Below, piece by piece: positions 46,032-54,089 of a stretch of DNA of 64,000 nt. The stretch's first letter is position 1, and the number at the start of each line of letters is the position of its first letter. The notes beneath the pieces are model-generated. The model searched no databases. It worked only from the letters and a program-made list of their open reading frames with translations, and was not told where the DNA came from. Origin of the DNA: an uncultured Oligella sp. (GTDB taxonomy: Bacteria; Pseudomonadota; Gammaproteobacteria; Burkholderiales; Burkholderiaceae_B); contig CANROD010000005.1 in the NCBI GenBank assembly GCA_947632105.1, positions 1 to 64,000 on the forward strand, in the 5' to 3' direction. A program made the position numbers and the translations under genes.

Positions 46032-48934
46032 ATTGCACCTGTCTCAGGTGTTTCTATGATACCTAAATATGCTTCTTTGGTTGCGAAGGCGTTGTCATTG
46101 ATACGCCAAATTCCTCTTTGTTGATTGATGTTGGCAGAATCACCAAATAATGATGGTTCGATTGGAAGCTCCTTAATGAACCGAAGGTGAGCGGGCTTCC
46201 GGTGGTCATTAAGTACCCACTGAATTCGTTGCCAATCTTCGAAAAAATATTCTTGAAGTAGCGGAATTATATTTAATCTAAAAATATTTGCTAGATCTGT
46301 AAGTTGTGGGGTTGAGCTAGTTTTGAGTGACATAAAATAAGCATGACCCAAGCAATGGTCACGGTCAAGAAGAACTTCGATGCGTTTATTCAACGTAGCA
46401 AGTAGTTTTCCGATATTAATTGTCTCTACAAAAACATCATCTAGAAAATCAGGGCGGGGCGGCATTTCTTTGAACATAAAGCGACGCCGAAGAGCAAGAT
46501 CAAGGCCTGCTAATGAACGATCTGCTGTATTCATTGTGCCAATAATATAGAGATTGTCTGGTACGCTGAATGGTGTTTTTGAATAGGGGAGCGTAACTTC
46601 TAAAGCTTCCGAGGCGCCAGCACGTTTTGAAGGCTCTATCAGCGTAATAAGCTCTCCGAAAATTCGAGAAATATTACCACGATTTATTTCATCAATAATT
46701 AAAACTTTAGTGTTTAGAGTGCTGGTGTCAGCTGCGTGAGCTATGCTGAGATGGGTACGATATACTAGTCGCTCAACAAGTGCTGGCAGGATACTGTTAT
46801 AACCGTTAACAATGTATCGTTCAAGTAATGTGTCTGGCACTTTTTCGAAAACCTGTTTATCGCGGATGTCATTAATGCTGATCTGCCCGGCAAGAACATA
46901 GTCAGCAAGAGTTTGTAATATGCTCATAGCAAAAGGTAACGATTTTCCATTTGGCTTGTTCAACTCAAGCAACTCTGCGGAAACTTTAGCAACTGTGTAG
47001 CCTGAACCAAACTTCTCTCCGACCATGAAGCTAAGTGGTGAGAGGTGAGTTATTTTAGAAGGTGGTTTAGAATGTAATAGGTTATTCAGTTTTTCTGAGT
47101 CATAAACTGTTGGCTTAAGCTCATAAATAGTCATTGGGCTAAACTGATTGTTCATTAATTGGTCATGCGGTAAGGAAGGGTTGTATACCCGTATCCACTT
47201 CACATCACGGCATTGTCGGTAGGTATCCCCTTCTTCGTCTCGGTTTATGAGACGGTAATCACTGGTGATTTGACCAATCGCCCTGAATTTAAAATTTCCT
47301 TCTGACACGATAACCAGGTCACCCATTTGCATTTTATTGACGAAGGTATTGATTGCTGTCAGCTCGTAATCTTCGTCTTTTCTTATACAGCCATTTGCGG
47401 CGAAGTGATCTTGAATTGATTTTCGGGTTGGTGAAGAACTAAAGTCTAGCTGAGAGCCGTACCCTATTAGTGCGTAACCTTCTTCAATGCATTCATCAAA
47501 GATGTATGAGTCGTCACCACCATGATTTCCTAAGGTGAGCTTCCAAACTTTGCGGCCAGTAATGTCTATGGGTAGTGCTGCCTGTTTGGTAATCTTTGCA
47601 GCGGCAGCATGGCAAATACTTTTAAAAACACCATCGGCTACTCTATACTGTAGTTCGCCTTTGTCATTGTTCTCTGCACGGAGTCCTTCAACAAAGTCCT
47701 CGTAGCTGAAACTTTGGTGAAATGTCACGAATCGAATATGCCCCATAGCTACTAAAGCATCAAATCGTTTCTTGAGGGCACTGCGAGCGTTGGGATCATT
47801 GTGGTCGTTGGGATGCATCAGTAGAAAGTCGGGTTCAAGTATTTTTAAAGCTGCATTAATGGTAGAGAACGTTTTTCCTGTACCGGGAGGACCATAAAGA
47901 ATCTGGTTTAGGGGAGCTTCATATGATGACTCTGTAGGCATGGTGCTCTGCTTTGGAGAAAATGTTATTGAATCGCCGCTTTCGTAAGCGTCACATAATG
48001 TAATTAACGTAGCTTTATCTGGTACTACTACTTTAACGATTGCATTCCCCTGCGTTAATAAAGGGGCATTGGCTGCAATATTACTGCTACGGGAACTTTC
48101 GGTCGGGTATAGCTCTATTTCAGTAATTCCTTGTATGTTATTTTGCCAATCACCGCTACTTAAATAGATTGTGGTTTTTTTATTATCTAAAGCTAAACTC
48201 AGTTGTGAGCCATCGCTAGTTTGATATCCAGCCATTTTCTTTGTTGCTGGTTTAATGGGGGTGAATCGTTCGGACTCGTCGAAAAATTCTTTAGCCTCTT
48301 TAGGGGAGAGTTCTGTTTGTATTTGTTGTTGAACATTTTCCCAAATTGTGTCTCCGTAGTTGAAAATGTTTTTGTTGAGTTTAAAGCTTCCGGATTGTGG
48401 AAAATCCTCGATCAGTTGTCGTTGAAGTTTTGAGGCACTTTTTTCTTTGCTATTCAGAGCGATTTGCAGCCATTCATTCTTATAAATAGGTAGAACGGTT
48501 GGAACATCTCGGTTTTGATATAGAAATGCAATTTTCCATTTGACTGCAGATCCTAAGTCCGCTGAGTCTATTATCTCAAGTTGTCCTTGTCGAGCTGCTT
48601 TTGCTATGCGAATAATGATCTCTTTAATATTCGAAAAAGCTTCTTCTTCCGAGACGCCGTATTTTGTGTACCAAGCATAATTTTCCCCATAGCTGAGGCC
48701 TTTGGTTGGTGGTTTTTTATCTTTATTTTTTCTTGAGTAGATGCCGAACTTAAATGCAGAGCCGCCCCATATAGAACCCAACTCTTCAGTTTTGGCTTCT
48801 AGCCAATATACAAAACAATCAGTGTCCCCAGCTTGACTATACTGTTCCAGGATCATGTTATGAAGGCTATCTAATGGCCAGCGTTGTAGGAACTCGGTCC
48901 AAAGATTTTCACGCTTGATTATATCTTCGTTCAT
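46028..48934 (-). CDS. mcrB: McrB-type GTPase with EVE-like module nested in the motor domain
   Basis: This is 968 residues from ATG at 48934 (GTGAG upstream; an ATG nine codons earlier has none). The N-terminal part (about 1-230) has the CFVYWLEAKTEELGSIWGGS and VKWKIAFLYQN segments of large McrB relatives. The motor begins with Walker A GPPGTGKT (348-355) and FHQSFSYEDFVEG. After GVFKSICHAAAAK an insertion begins: KVWKLTLGNHGGDDSYIFDE and GDLVIVSEGNFKFRAIGQI (about 463-610), which reads as a PUA/EVE-like modified-base reader, then a second helical block (about 640-735). The motor resumes at VLIIDEINRGN (744-754) and the McrB signature MNTADRS (801-807). It would load McrC on modified foreign DNA. 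Confidence 0.9.
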   Translation of the reverse strand: MNEDIIKRENLWTEFLQRWPLDSLHNMILEQYSQAGDTDCFVYWLEAKTEELGSIWGGSAFKFGIYSRKNKDKKPPTKGLSYGENYAWYTKYGVSEEEAFSNIKEIIIRIAKAARQGQLEIIDSADLGSAVKWKIAFLYQNRDVPTVLPIYKNEWLQIALNSKEKSASKLQRQLIEDFPQSGSFKLNKNIFNYGDTIWENVQQQIQTELSPKEAKEFFDESERFTPIKPATKKMAGYQTSDGSQLSLALDNKKTTIYLSSGDWQNNIQGITEIELYPTESSRSSNIAANAPLLTQGNAIVKVVVPDKATLITLCDAYESGDSITFSPKQSTMPTESSYEAPLNQILYGPPGTGKTFSTINAALKILEPDFLLMHPNDHNDPNARSALKKRFDALVAMGHIRFVTFHQSFSYEDFVEGLRAENNDKGELQYRVADGVFKSICHAAAAKITKQAALPIDITGRKVWKLTLGNHGGDDSYIFDECIEEGYALIGYGSQLDFSSSPTRKSIQDHFAANGCIRKDEDYELTAINTFVNKMQMGDLVIVSEGNFKFRAIGQITSDYRLINRDEEGDTYRQCRDVKWIRVYNPSLPHDQLMNNQFSPMTIYELKPTVYDSEKLNNLLHSKPPSKITHLSPLSFMVGEKFGSGYTVAKVSAELLELNKPNGKSLPFAMSILQTLADYVLAGQISINDIRDKQVFEKVPDTLLERYIVNGYNSILPALVERLVYRTHLSIAHAADTSTLNTKVLIIDEINRGNISRIFGELITLIEPSKRAGASEALEVTLPYSKTPFSVPDNLYIIGTMNTADRSLAGLDLALRRRFMFKEMPPRPDFLDDVFVETINIGKLLATLNKRIEVLLDRDHCLGHAYFMSLKTSSTPQLTDLANIFRLNIIPLLQEYFFEDWQRIQWVLNDHRKPAHLRFIKELPIEPSLFGDSANINQQRGIWRINDNAFATKEAYLGIIETPETGAM

Positions 48935-49164
48935 TTTTCTCACTAAAATGACGTATCTCATAGTTTGTGCTTAGTCTATTCTACTAGTTTTAGCTCTTTT
49001 GAAGAGCATCGTGCAACACTAACATAGAAAGACACCACAAAACAGTGTTGACTGAGCAGTTTGTAATGCTTTTAATGTTGGCAGTAATTAGCAACTCAGT
49101 TGATAATACCCCCCCACAAAGCCGTAGTGATTTAAAGTAGTATTTCCATACGAGGAAATGAATA
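48935..49164. other. Intergenic sequence upstream of mcrB
   Basis: This 230-bp stretch must contain the mcrBC promoter. Its right part (from about 49101, with a run of seven C) may be the left end of the IS fragment that follows. No convincing terminal inverted repeat could be paired because the right end is missing. Two overlapping minus-strand frames here are not protein-like. Confidence 0.4.
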
Positions 49165-49326
49165 ATGAAACGATCACGATTTACTGATAGCCAAGTTATG
49201 GCGATTCTTAAACAAGCTGAAGCGGGGACACTCGTGCCTGAGTTGTGTCGCGTGCACTGCATGAGTAGCGCCACGTTTTACAAGTGGCGCTCTAAATATG
49301 GCGGGATTACCGTACAACAACTCTGA
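49165..49326 (+). pseudogene. Truncated IS3-family transposase OrfA
   Basis: A 53-codon frame reads MKRSRFTDSQVMAILKQAEAG then TLVPELCRVHCMSSATFYKWRSKYGG, the N-terminal helix-turn-helix of IS3-family OrfA proteins, and then diverges into ITVQQL and a stop. The rest of OrfA (leucine zipper) and all of OrfB are missing. GAGG lies upstream of the ATG. It is a stump left by deletion or recombination in the spacer between mcrBC and the divergent nuclease gene. Confidence 0.85.
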
Positions 49327-49959
49327 TAGTTCTCCCGAGTCGCAAAGAACTAGTAATTGAAGACCATAAAGTTCGGCCTCTAGCGAAAACACTTGATTTA
49401 GACAGGATAGATTGTTTGTAACATGATTTATATCCATCTCGGATCTTCCTACCATCGTTGTCTAGTATGGAAAAGGTTGAGATTACACCCTATAACGAAC
49501 ATCTTCTGGCCAAAGTGAAGGAGAAGATAATTGCGGAATTTTGCTGTTGGAATGCAGGTTGGGTGCCTGCGAGACCAAGGTAGTTTTGGTGGGAATTGTG
49601 TGACAGCACTCATCTTGCGCTACAGGGTTCATTGTAAAGATAGTAGTATTTACAATAGCTTATTGAATGATTTTATTTTTGGAGAGTGAATGTATTGAGC
49701 CTGAACAATACTTATGAGGAATTCCGTAAGGAAGTAACTGTAGGTATTGTACTATGTTTCATAGTATGGAAATACTAGTCATCAAATAAAAGCACTGTTC
49801 CTAAGAAAAAATATTAATAAGTTGTGGATATTATTAAACTGTATATCAATTTAATTCAGTTAGAAGAGAGAAATTGAAATTATGTCTATATGTATCAATG
49901 CCTCTTATAAGAAAGCGATGAATTATATTGAAAGTCTTTAATTTGCTTGAGGATAAACA
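49327..49959. other. Gene-poor spacer with decayed sequence
   Basis: This 633-bp stretch has no gene I recognise. A 38-codon frame at 49467-49583 (MEKVEITPYNEHLLAKVKEK) and a 19-codon one at 49882-49941 are open but unsupported. AT-richness rises toward the next gene. It is probably scar sequence from lost mobile DNA plus the promoter of the gene at 49960. Confidence 0.5.
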
Positions 49960-51177
49960 GTGAATTTAGAAAATTGGATTACTAATAATCAAGAGAAATT
50001 TGATAGCCCTTTTGAACTTATGTTTGTAAAGAAGGTATTGGCTTTTGTAGAGGACCTAGAGCTAAGTACGGTTCAAGCACAATATGAGTTTTACGATCTG
50101 GATGGTCAAAGGCGCTTTTGCGATTTTGTACTTAAAGAAGGGAATATTCGTATAGCAATAGAGATTGATGGTTATGACAAGCGTAACACAGGTCAAGGAA
50201 TGACGCATGAAGACTTTATTGATTGGCAGCGTCGTCAAGCAGCTTTGACTGCAGAGGGGTGGTATGTATTGCGTTTTGCAAATCGTGATGTTCGAGATAA
50301 CCCACAACGATGTAGGCGTTACATTGAGCTTTTATTACAGGACCAACGTAGCAAAAGTCAACATCAATTGAGCTTAGAAGCCGCTATTACAGAGATGGGC
50401 TTGGAGTTGAAAAAAGCGCGTTCACAAGTAGGGACATCAGAACAGATAGAAAAGCTTAATTATGAAATAGGTCTTTTAAAAAGACAGTTAACTTTTGCAA
50501 AAAATGCACACCCACTTTCTGAGACTCAACAGTTAGAAAAGCAGCAACTAGTGGAGCGCTTAGAGCAAGAAAACCGTGAATTAAAGCGTGCATATGAAGA
50601 ATCTGAAAAAATCAAAGTGCTATTGTCTTTTGAAAAAAAAGAAATCGAACAGCAAGGACTAGTTTTGGATAAGGAAAATAAAACAATGAGAACAACTGTA
50701 TGGGCATTTACTGTAATTATAGCTTTGTTGATAGTTTCTGGAGTTTATGTTTTTGTGAATTCCGACAACGTTACTCCTGTAGAAAGAGAGGTAGCAATTG
50801 CTTCTACACCCGTTTACAGTGAAAGACAATCAGAAAGAATATCTAAGCAAGCTATAGGGTCTTCCTGTGATAAAGCGATCCCTTGGTTTCAGGCGAAAGA
50901 AATGGATGAACAAATAGTAACTGTTTCGGGCGTTATCGTAGAGTATGCATATATGCCCAAAGTTAATGGTCAGCCAACATGGATTAATATAGGTGGAAAG
51001 TACCCGAATAAAAACCGCTTATCAATTGTTGTTTGGGGTGATGATCGTCAAGAGTTTGCTTCGGTATTATCTGATAAGTTGGTTGGTCGTAAATTATGTG
51101 TAATAGGAAGAATAAAAATGCATAATGGAGTTCCTCAGATTGCGCTTAAAAATATGCAAGAGTTGAGTTTCCAATAA
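49960..51177 (+). CDS. Vsr/DUF559-like nuclease - coiled coil - membrane helix - OB-fold protein
   Basis: This 405-residue protein starts at GTG 49960 with GAGG eight bases upstream. Residues 14-127 look like a Vsr/DUF559 PD-(D/E)xK-type endonuclease: SPFELMFVKKVL, CDFVL (Asp55), AIEIDGYDKR (Glu68, Asp70), DWQRRQAALTAEGWYVLRF and a late RRYIELLL. Residues about 135-243 are charged and heptad-like, predicting a coiled coil. Residues 246-266 (VWAFTVIIALLIVSGVYVFV) are one membrane helix. Residues about 297-402 (VTVSGVIVEYAY, RLSIVVWGDD, LVGRKLCVIGRIKMHNGVPQIAL) look like a nucleic-acid-binding OB-fold. No signal peptide precedes the nuclease. It lies between mcrBC and an AAA-DUF4276 pair, so a defence role is inferred; the target is unknown. 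Expected catalytic residues appear intact. Confidence 0.75.
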   Translation: MNLENWITNNQEKFDSPFELMFVKKVLAFVEDLELSTVQAQYEFYDLDGQRRFCDFVLKEGNIRIAIEIDGYDKRNTGQGMTHEDFIDWQRRQAALTAEGWYVLRFANRDVRDNPQRCRRYIELLLQDQRSKSQHQLSLEAAITEMGLELKKARSQVGTSEQIEKLNYEIGLLKRQLTFAKNAHPLSETQQLEKQQLVERLEQENRELKRAYEESEKIKVLLSFEKKEIEQQGLVLDKENKTMRTTVWAFTVIIALLIVSGVYVFVNSDNVTPVEREVAIASTPVYSERQSERISKQAIGSSCDKAIPWFQAKEMDEQIVTVSGVIVEYAYMPKVNGQPTWINIGGKYPNKNRLSIVVWGDDRQEFASVLSDKLVGRKLCVIGRIKMHNGVPQIALKNMQELSFQ

Positions 51178-51311
51178 ATATGGACTGATTTTACTAGGTA
51201 TTAGTCTTTTGGTGCGGATGAACGGAATATTTATTGTACTCTGCATAGGATATTACTTGCCAAATGAAGCACTATACATTTATATAAACTAATATAAATA
51301 GTGAAAACAAG

Positions 51312-52418
51312 ATGACAATGGATAAAAAACTCTACTCACTTACTGCCAAAGGCTTTAAGTCTCTTCGTACTGTAGAAAATTTGCAGCTGAAGAGTTTAAA
51401 TGTGCTGATTGGTGGTAATGGCGTTGACAAAAGTAATTTTGTCGATTATTTCCGCATGCTTGCTGAAATGATGGCTGGTCGCTTGCAGCTTTGGGTTAGA
51501 AATCAAGGAAGCGCGGATCGTCTTCTTAGTTATGGTGTTAAAGAAACTCAAAAAATACAGTCTGCGTTGAGCTTTGGCCACAATGGATATTTGTTCGAGT
51601 TAGAACCTACGTTGGATGGGGCATTTGTTTTTGCTAATGAGAAGTTGATTTCTCAAAACGAGCAAGCAGACAAACCGCAATTTCTTGGCTCTGGACAAAC
51701 AGAGTCTTTATTGCCTAAAACTATAGATTTGACGGATAAATTTAGCTCTGTTCGGGATGATTTTTCTTCTATTGCGCCTTGGAAAGTTTTTCATTTTCAT
51801 GATAGGAGTGCGATGGCAGGAATGAAGCGGTGGGTGGCAGCGCATGACAGTGATTTCTTACGTTCAGACGCCTCTAATTTAGCAGCCTATTTATATCGTA
51901 TTTCAAAAGAAAACTCGGATGTGCTGGAAGAAATCCAACGCATAGTGCGCTTAGGTATTCCTATTTTTGATAAGTTTGTCTTTAAACCTAGAGAGCTGGT
52001 TACTCAGGAAGAACAGGTGAATTTGCAGTGGAAGCAAACTAACAGCGATTACGTTTTATGGCCAAGCCAGTTGTCTGATGGGGCAATTCGCTTTATCTGT
52101 TTGGTCGCCGCGTTGTTGCAACCACAGCCGCCTTCAACAATTATTATTGATGAGCCAGAGCTAGGTTTACACCCTTATGCTATTACTTTACTTGGGGCGT
52201 TACTGTGCTCTGCATCTAAACGTATGCAGGTCGTTGTTTCAACGCAGTCTGTTGCTTTAGTCAATGAATTTGAAATTGATGATTTGATTGTGGTGGACCG
52301 AGAGCAGGGCGATCCCGTGTTTAAACGCCTAGAGCAAGCGGATTTTGACGTTTGGTTAGAGGATTACACCATTGGTGAACTTTGGCAGAAAAACATTCTC
52401 GGTGGGAGACCATCGTAA
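51312..52418 (+). CDS. AAA (OLD/RecF-like) ATPase with damaged Walker A
   Basis: This 368-residue ABC-type ATPase has N-terminal LTAKGFKSLRTVENLQLKSLN, Walker A GGNGVDKS (34-41), signature SQLSDG (252-257), Walker B TIIIDEPELGLHPY (about 276-289) and a late VVVSTQSVALVNEFEIDDL. The Gly before the Walker A Lys is Asp (residue 39, codon GAC at 51426-51428), one transition away from GGC; this should impair nucleotide binding. It shares one base with the downstream DUF4276 gene (TAATG). Such ATPase + DUF4276 pairs occur in defence islands. The frame is otherwise open, so it may still be made. The start could also be the ATG two codons on. Confidence 0.85.
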   Translation: MTMDKKLYSLTAKGFKSLRTVENLQLKSLNVLIGGNGVDKSNFVDYFRMLAEMMAGRLQLWVRNQGSADRLLSYGVKETQKIQSALSFGHNGYLFELEPTLDGAFVFANEKLISQNEQADKPQFLGSGQTESLLPKTIDLTDKFSSVRDDFSSIAPWKVFHFHDRSAMAGMKRWVAAHDSDFLRSDASNLAAYLYRISKENSDVLEEIQRIVRLGIPIFDKFVFKPRELVTQEEQVNLQWKQTNSDYVLWPSQLSDGAIRFICLVAALLQPQPPSTIIIDEPELGLHPYAITLLGALLCSASKRMQVVVSTQSVALVNEFEIDDLIVVDREQGDPVFKRLEQADFDVWLEDYTIGELWQKNILGGRPS

Positions 52419-53087
52419 TGATTCGTGTACATGTAATTTGCGAAGGCCAGACGGAAGAAATGTTCGTCAATGAGCTACTTCAACCTGTTTTCTTTACCAA
52501 AGGAATTCATTTAATCCCTTCCTTAGTAGGAAATCCAGGACATAAAGGCGGAAATTTTAAATTTGACCGCTTATACCCCGATGTTAAAAATCGTTTGTTA
52601 GGTGATAGGTCCTGCTATTGCACAACTTTCTTTGATTTTTATGGTTTGCCCACTCAATTCCCCGGTGAGGATGAGGCAGTGATTAAGAATAATATCAAAG
52701 AAAAAAGCTGCAACAGTGCAAAGTGCGCTGAGTGAGGCTTTGGAGAAACAGATTGGAGCTGAGGCTATGCGCCGATTTATTCCGTTCATACAAATGTACG
52801 AGTTTGAGGCTCTGCTATTTAGCGATCCGGTAGCCTTTGCTAAAGGGATTGGTAAGCAGTCATTAGAAAACGATTTTGAACGTATTGTGGGCGAATTTCC
52901 TACACCAGAACACATTAATGATAGTCCGAAAACCGCACCAAGTAAGCGTATTGAGCAATTAGTTCTTGGTTATGAAAAGCCAATTATGGATAACTTGGCT
53001 GCAATGGAAGTAGGGCTTACTGTCATGCGCCAGAAATGTCATTTATTCAATAACTGGCTAGAGCGTCTGGAAAACTTAGCCTCCTAA
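52418..53087 (+). pseudogene. DUF4276 family protein, frameshifted
   Basis: The first frame starts MIRVHVICEGQTEEMFVNEL (EGxTE resembling a Toprim-type acidic motif) and continues to DFYGLPTQFPGEDEAVIKNN, then ends early at about 52735. The rest of the family, ALEKQIGAEAMRRFIPFIQMYEFEALLFSD then FPTPEHINDSPKTAPSKRIEQL, continues in the +1 frame to a stop at 53087. Removing one A from the six-A run at 52701-52706 joins the two parts with no loss. About 222 residues would result. It is coupled by one base to the ATPase gene. It is called a pseudogene unless the shift is a sequencing error or slippage product. Confidence 0.85.
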
Positions 53088-53236
53088 GTTGGTGCTAATA
53101 AAGCACTTGCTTCATCATATCCTGAAGCTTTAGAGTCGAGATTTCAATTCTTATACCATTATTTCAAATAAGATAGTATCTGAAAGGGCACTGTTCAAAA
53201 GAGTATTATTTGGTTATTTAGAAAGGACAATTATGC
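53088..53236. other. Short spacer between DUF4276 and integrase remnants
   Basis: About 150 bp with no recognised gene or site; AT-rich and probably island scar sequence. Confidence 0.4.
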
Positions 53237-53389
53237 TCATTTAGGTGTGCAAGATTGGCTTAGGCTGCTGTCCAGTCGCCAGTACTTTCTACCGGTAGTG
53301 CGGATTAAAATATAGAGTCCACCGTCAGTTAATTTATAGTCTTTATTTTTAGCTTGGGCGTGTTTGATTTCACTGTCTCTTAGTCTCAT
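53237..53389 (-). pseudogene. N-terminal stump of a P4-type tyrosine integrase
   Basis: A 50-codon frame (ATG at 53389) reads MRLRDSEIKHAQAKNKDYKL then TDGGLYILIRTTGRKYWRLD, the DUF4102 arm-binding N-terminus of P4-family integrases, and stops after SSLSQSCTPK. The catalytic domain is absent. It starts about 195 bp from the 3' end of tRNA-Cys and reads away from it, the usual geometry of an island integrase beside its tRNA attachment site. Confidence 0.85.
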
Positions 53390-53432
53390 ATAGGTAGCTC
53401 TTCAGTATTAGCTAGATGGTACAATATTATAA

Positions 53433-53461
53433 ATACCGTCAACGTTAAAATATACCGTCAA
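53433..53461. repeat. Direct repeats between integrase stump and tRNA-Cys
   Basis: ATACCGTCAA occurs at 53433-53442 and again at 53452-53461, 19 bp apart. Position between the integrase start and the tRNA suggests arm-type integrase or excisionase sites. Inference only. Confidence 0.5.
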
Positions 53462-53510
53462 TTTTCTGCGTAATCAAGCGTAGCTAAAAATACCTTAAAA
53501 CCCCCAGAAA

Positions 53511-53549
53511 CTAAAAAACCCTTGTAGAATCAGCTTCGTACAAGGGTTT
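53511..53549 (-). terminator. Terminator of tRNA-Cys
   Basis: An 11-bp stem AAACCCTTGTA (53516-53526) / TACAAGGGTTT (53539-53549) on the minus strand is followed by a run of T, 34 bp past the tRNA 3' end. Confidence 0.8.
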
Positions 53550-53582
53550 ATAGTGTCTTTGCATCTCTTAAAAAGAGTGGTA

Positions 53583-53656
53583 TGGAGGCGCGAAGCGGAA
53601 TCGAACCGCTCTAGATGGATTTGCAATCCACTGCATAACCACTTTGCTATCGCGCC
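53583..53656 (-). tRNA. tRNA-Cys (GCA)
   Basis: This 74-nt cloverleaf on the minus strand starts GGCGCGATAGCAAAGTGG, has anticodon stem-loop GGATTGCAAATCC (anticodon GCA), the T arm GCGGTTCGATTCCGC and an encoded 3' CCA. The acceptor stem GGCGCGA pairs with TCGCGCC. It forms the right-hand boundary of the defence island. Confidence 0.97.
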
Positions 53657-53669
53657 ACCTAAGCAGATA

Positions 53670-53697
53670 ATAATAGCATAGTTACAGAATAATGCAA
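53670..53697 (-). promoter_or_regulatory. Sigma-70 promoter of tRNA-Cys
   Basis: On the minus strand TTGCAT (53697-53692) and TATTAT (53675-53670) are 16 bp apart, about 14 bp upstream of the tRNA 5' end. Confidence 0.6.
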
Positions 53698-53812
53698 GCC
53701 TAAATGGTGGCTTAGTAATTTATTCTGATATATACCATAATTGGTGTTTCAAAAAATCAACATCTATCTCTGTTAAACTAGTTGGAATTGTCATCATTAA
53801 AGAATGAGTCTT

Positions 53813-54016
53813 ATGAAGGTTGTTACGAATTTACTTAAGCTGAGTTGTTTGGGAGTGCTTTTGACGTTAGTTGCCTGTGGCAGTAGTCCCAGAGGTTCTT
53901 ATGGTCATTACTCAGGTGGCTATGAGCCAGGAGAAGAGGCCTATGCCGAGCGTGAGGCGGCACGACTCAATAGAATACAATCCCGACGTTTAAGGGCTGG
54001 TGGCCTTTTTCGCTAG
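53813..54016 (+). CDS. Small hypothetical lipoprotein
   Basis: A 67-residue protein from ATG 53813 (GAG upstream; an in-frame ATG three codons earlier lacks a site). The signal KVVTNLLKLSCLGVLLTLVAC ends in lipobox LVAC followed by Gly. The mature part is Gly/Tyr/Ser-rich (SSPRGSYGHYSGGYEPGE) and ends basic (LNRIQSRRLRAGGLFR). No known family was recognised. It is the first core gene after tRNA-Cys. Confidence 0.7.
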   Translation: MKVVTNLLKLSCLGVLLTLVACGSSPRGSYGHYSGGYEPGEEAYAEREAARLNRIQSRRLRAGGLFR

Positions 54017-54026
54017 GATATTAAAA

Positions 54027-54070
54027 AATCTCATTAAGCGATTGTTCTTTGCTCAATGAGGTTTTTTTCT
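54027..54070. terminator. Bidirectional terminator between the lipoprotein gene and fccB
   Basis: Stem around AATCTCATTAAGC (54027-54039) / GCTCAATGAGGTT (54051-54063), 12 of 13 pairs, has a T run on the plus side and an A run (T on the minus strand) on the other, ending both converging units. Confidence 0.85.
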
Positions 54071-54089
54071 AGTGATTAAAGTATTTTGA

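Noticed and set aside
48990..49455. Two overlapping minus-strand frames across the IS stump
   Set aside because: They are antisense to the OrfA fragment, which has clear transposase similarity; no family was recognised in them.
49467..49583. 38-codon frame in the island spacer
   Set aside because: Open and with a plausible start but no recognisable family; mentioned only within the spacer entry.
52701..52707. A AAA AAG heptamer as a programmed -1 frameshift signal
   Set aside because: The downstream frame needs a +1 shift, and the codon phase does not match the heptamer.
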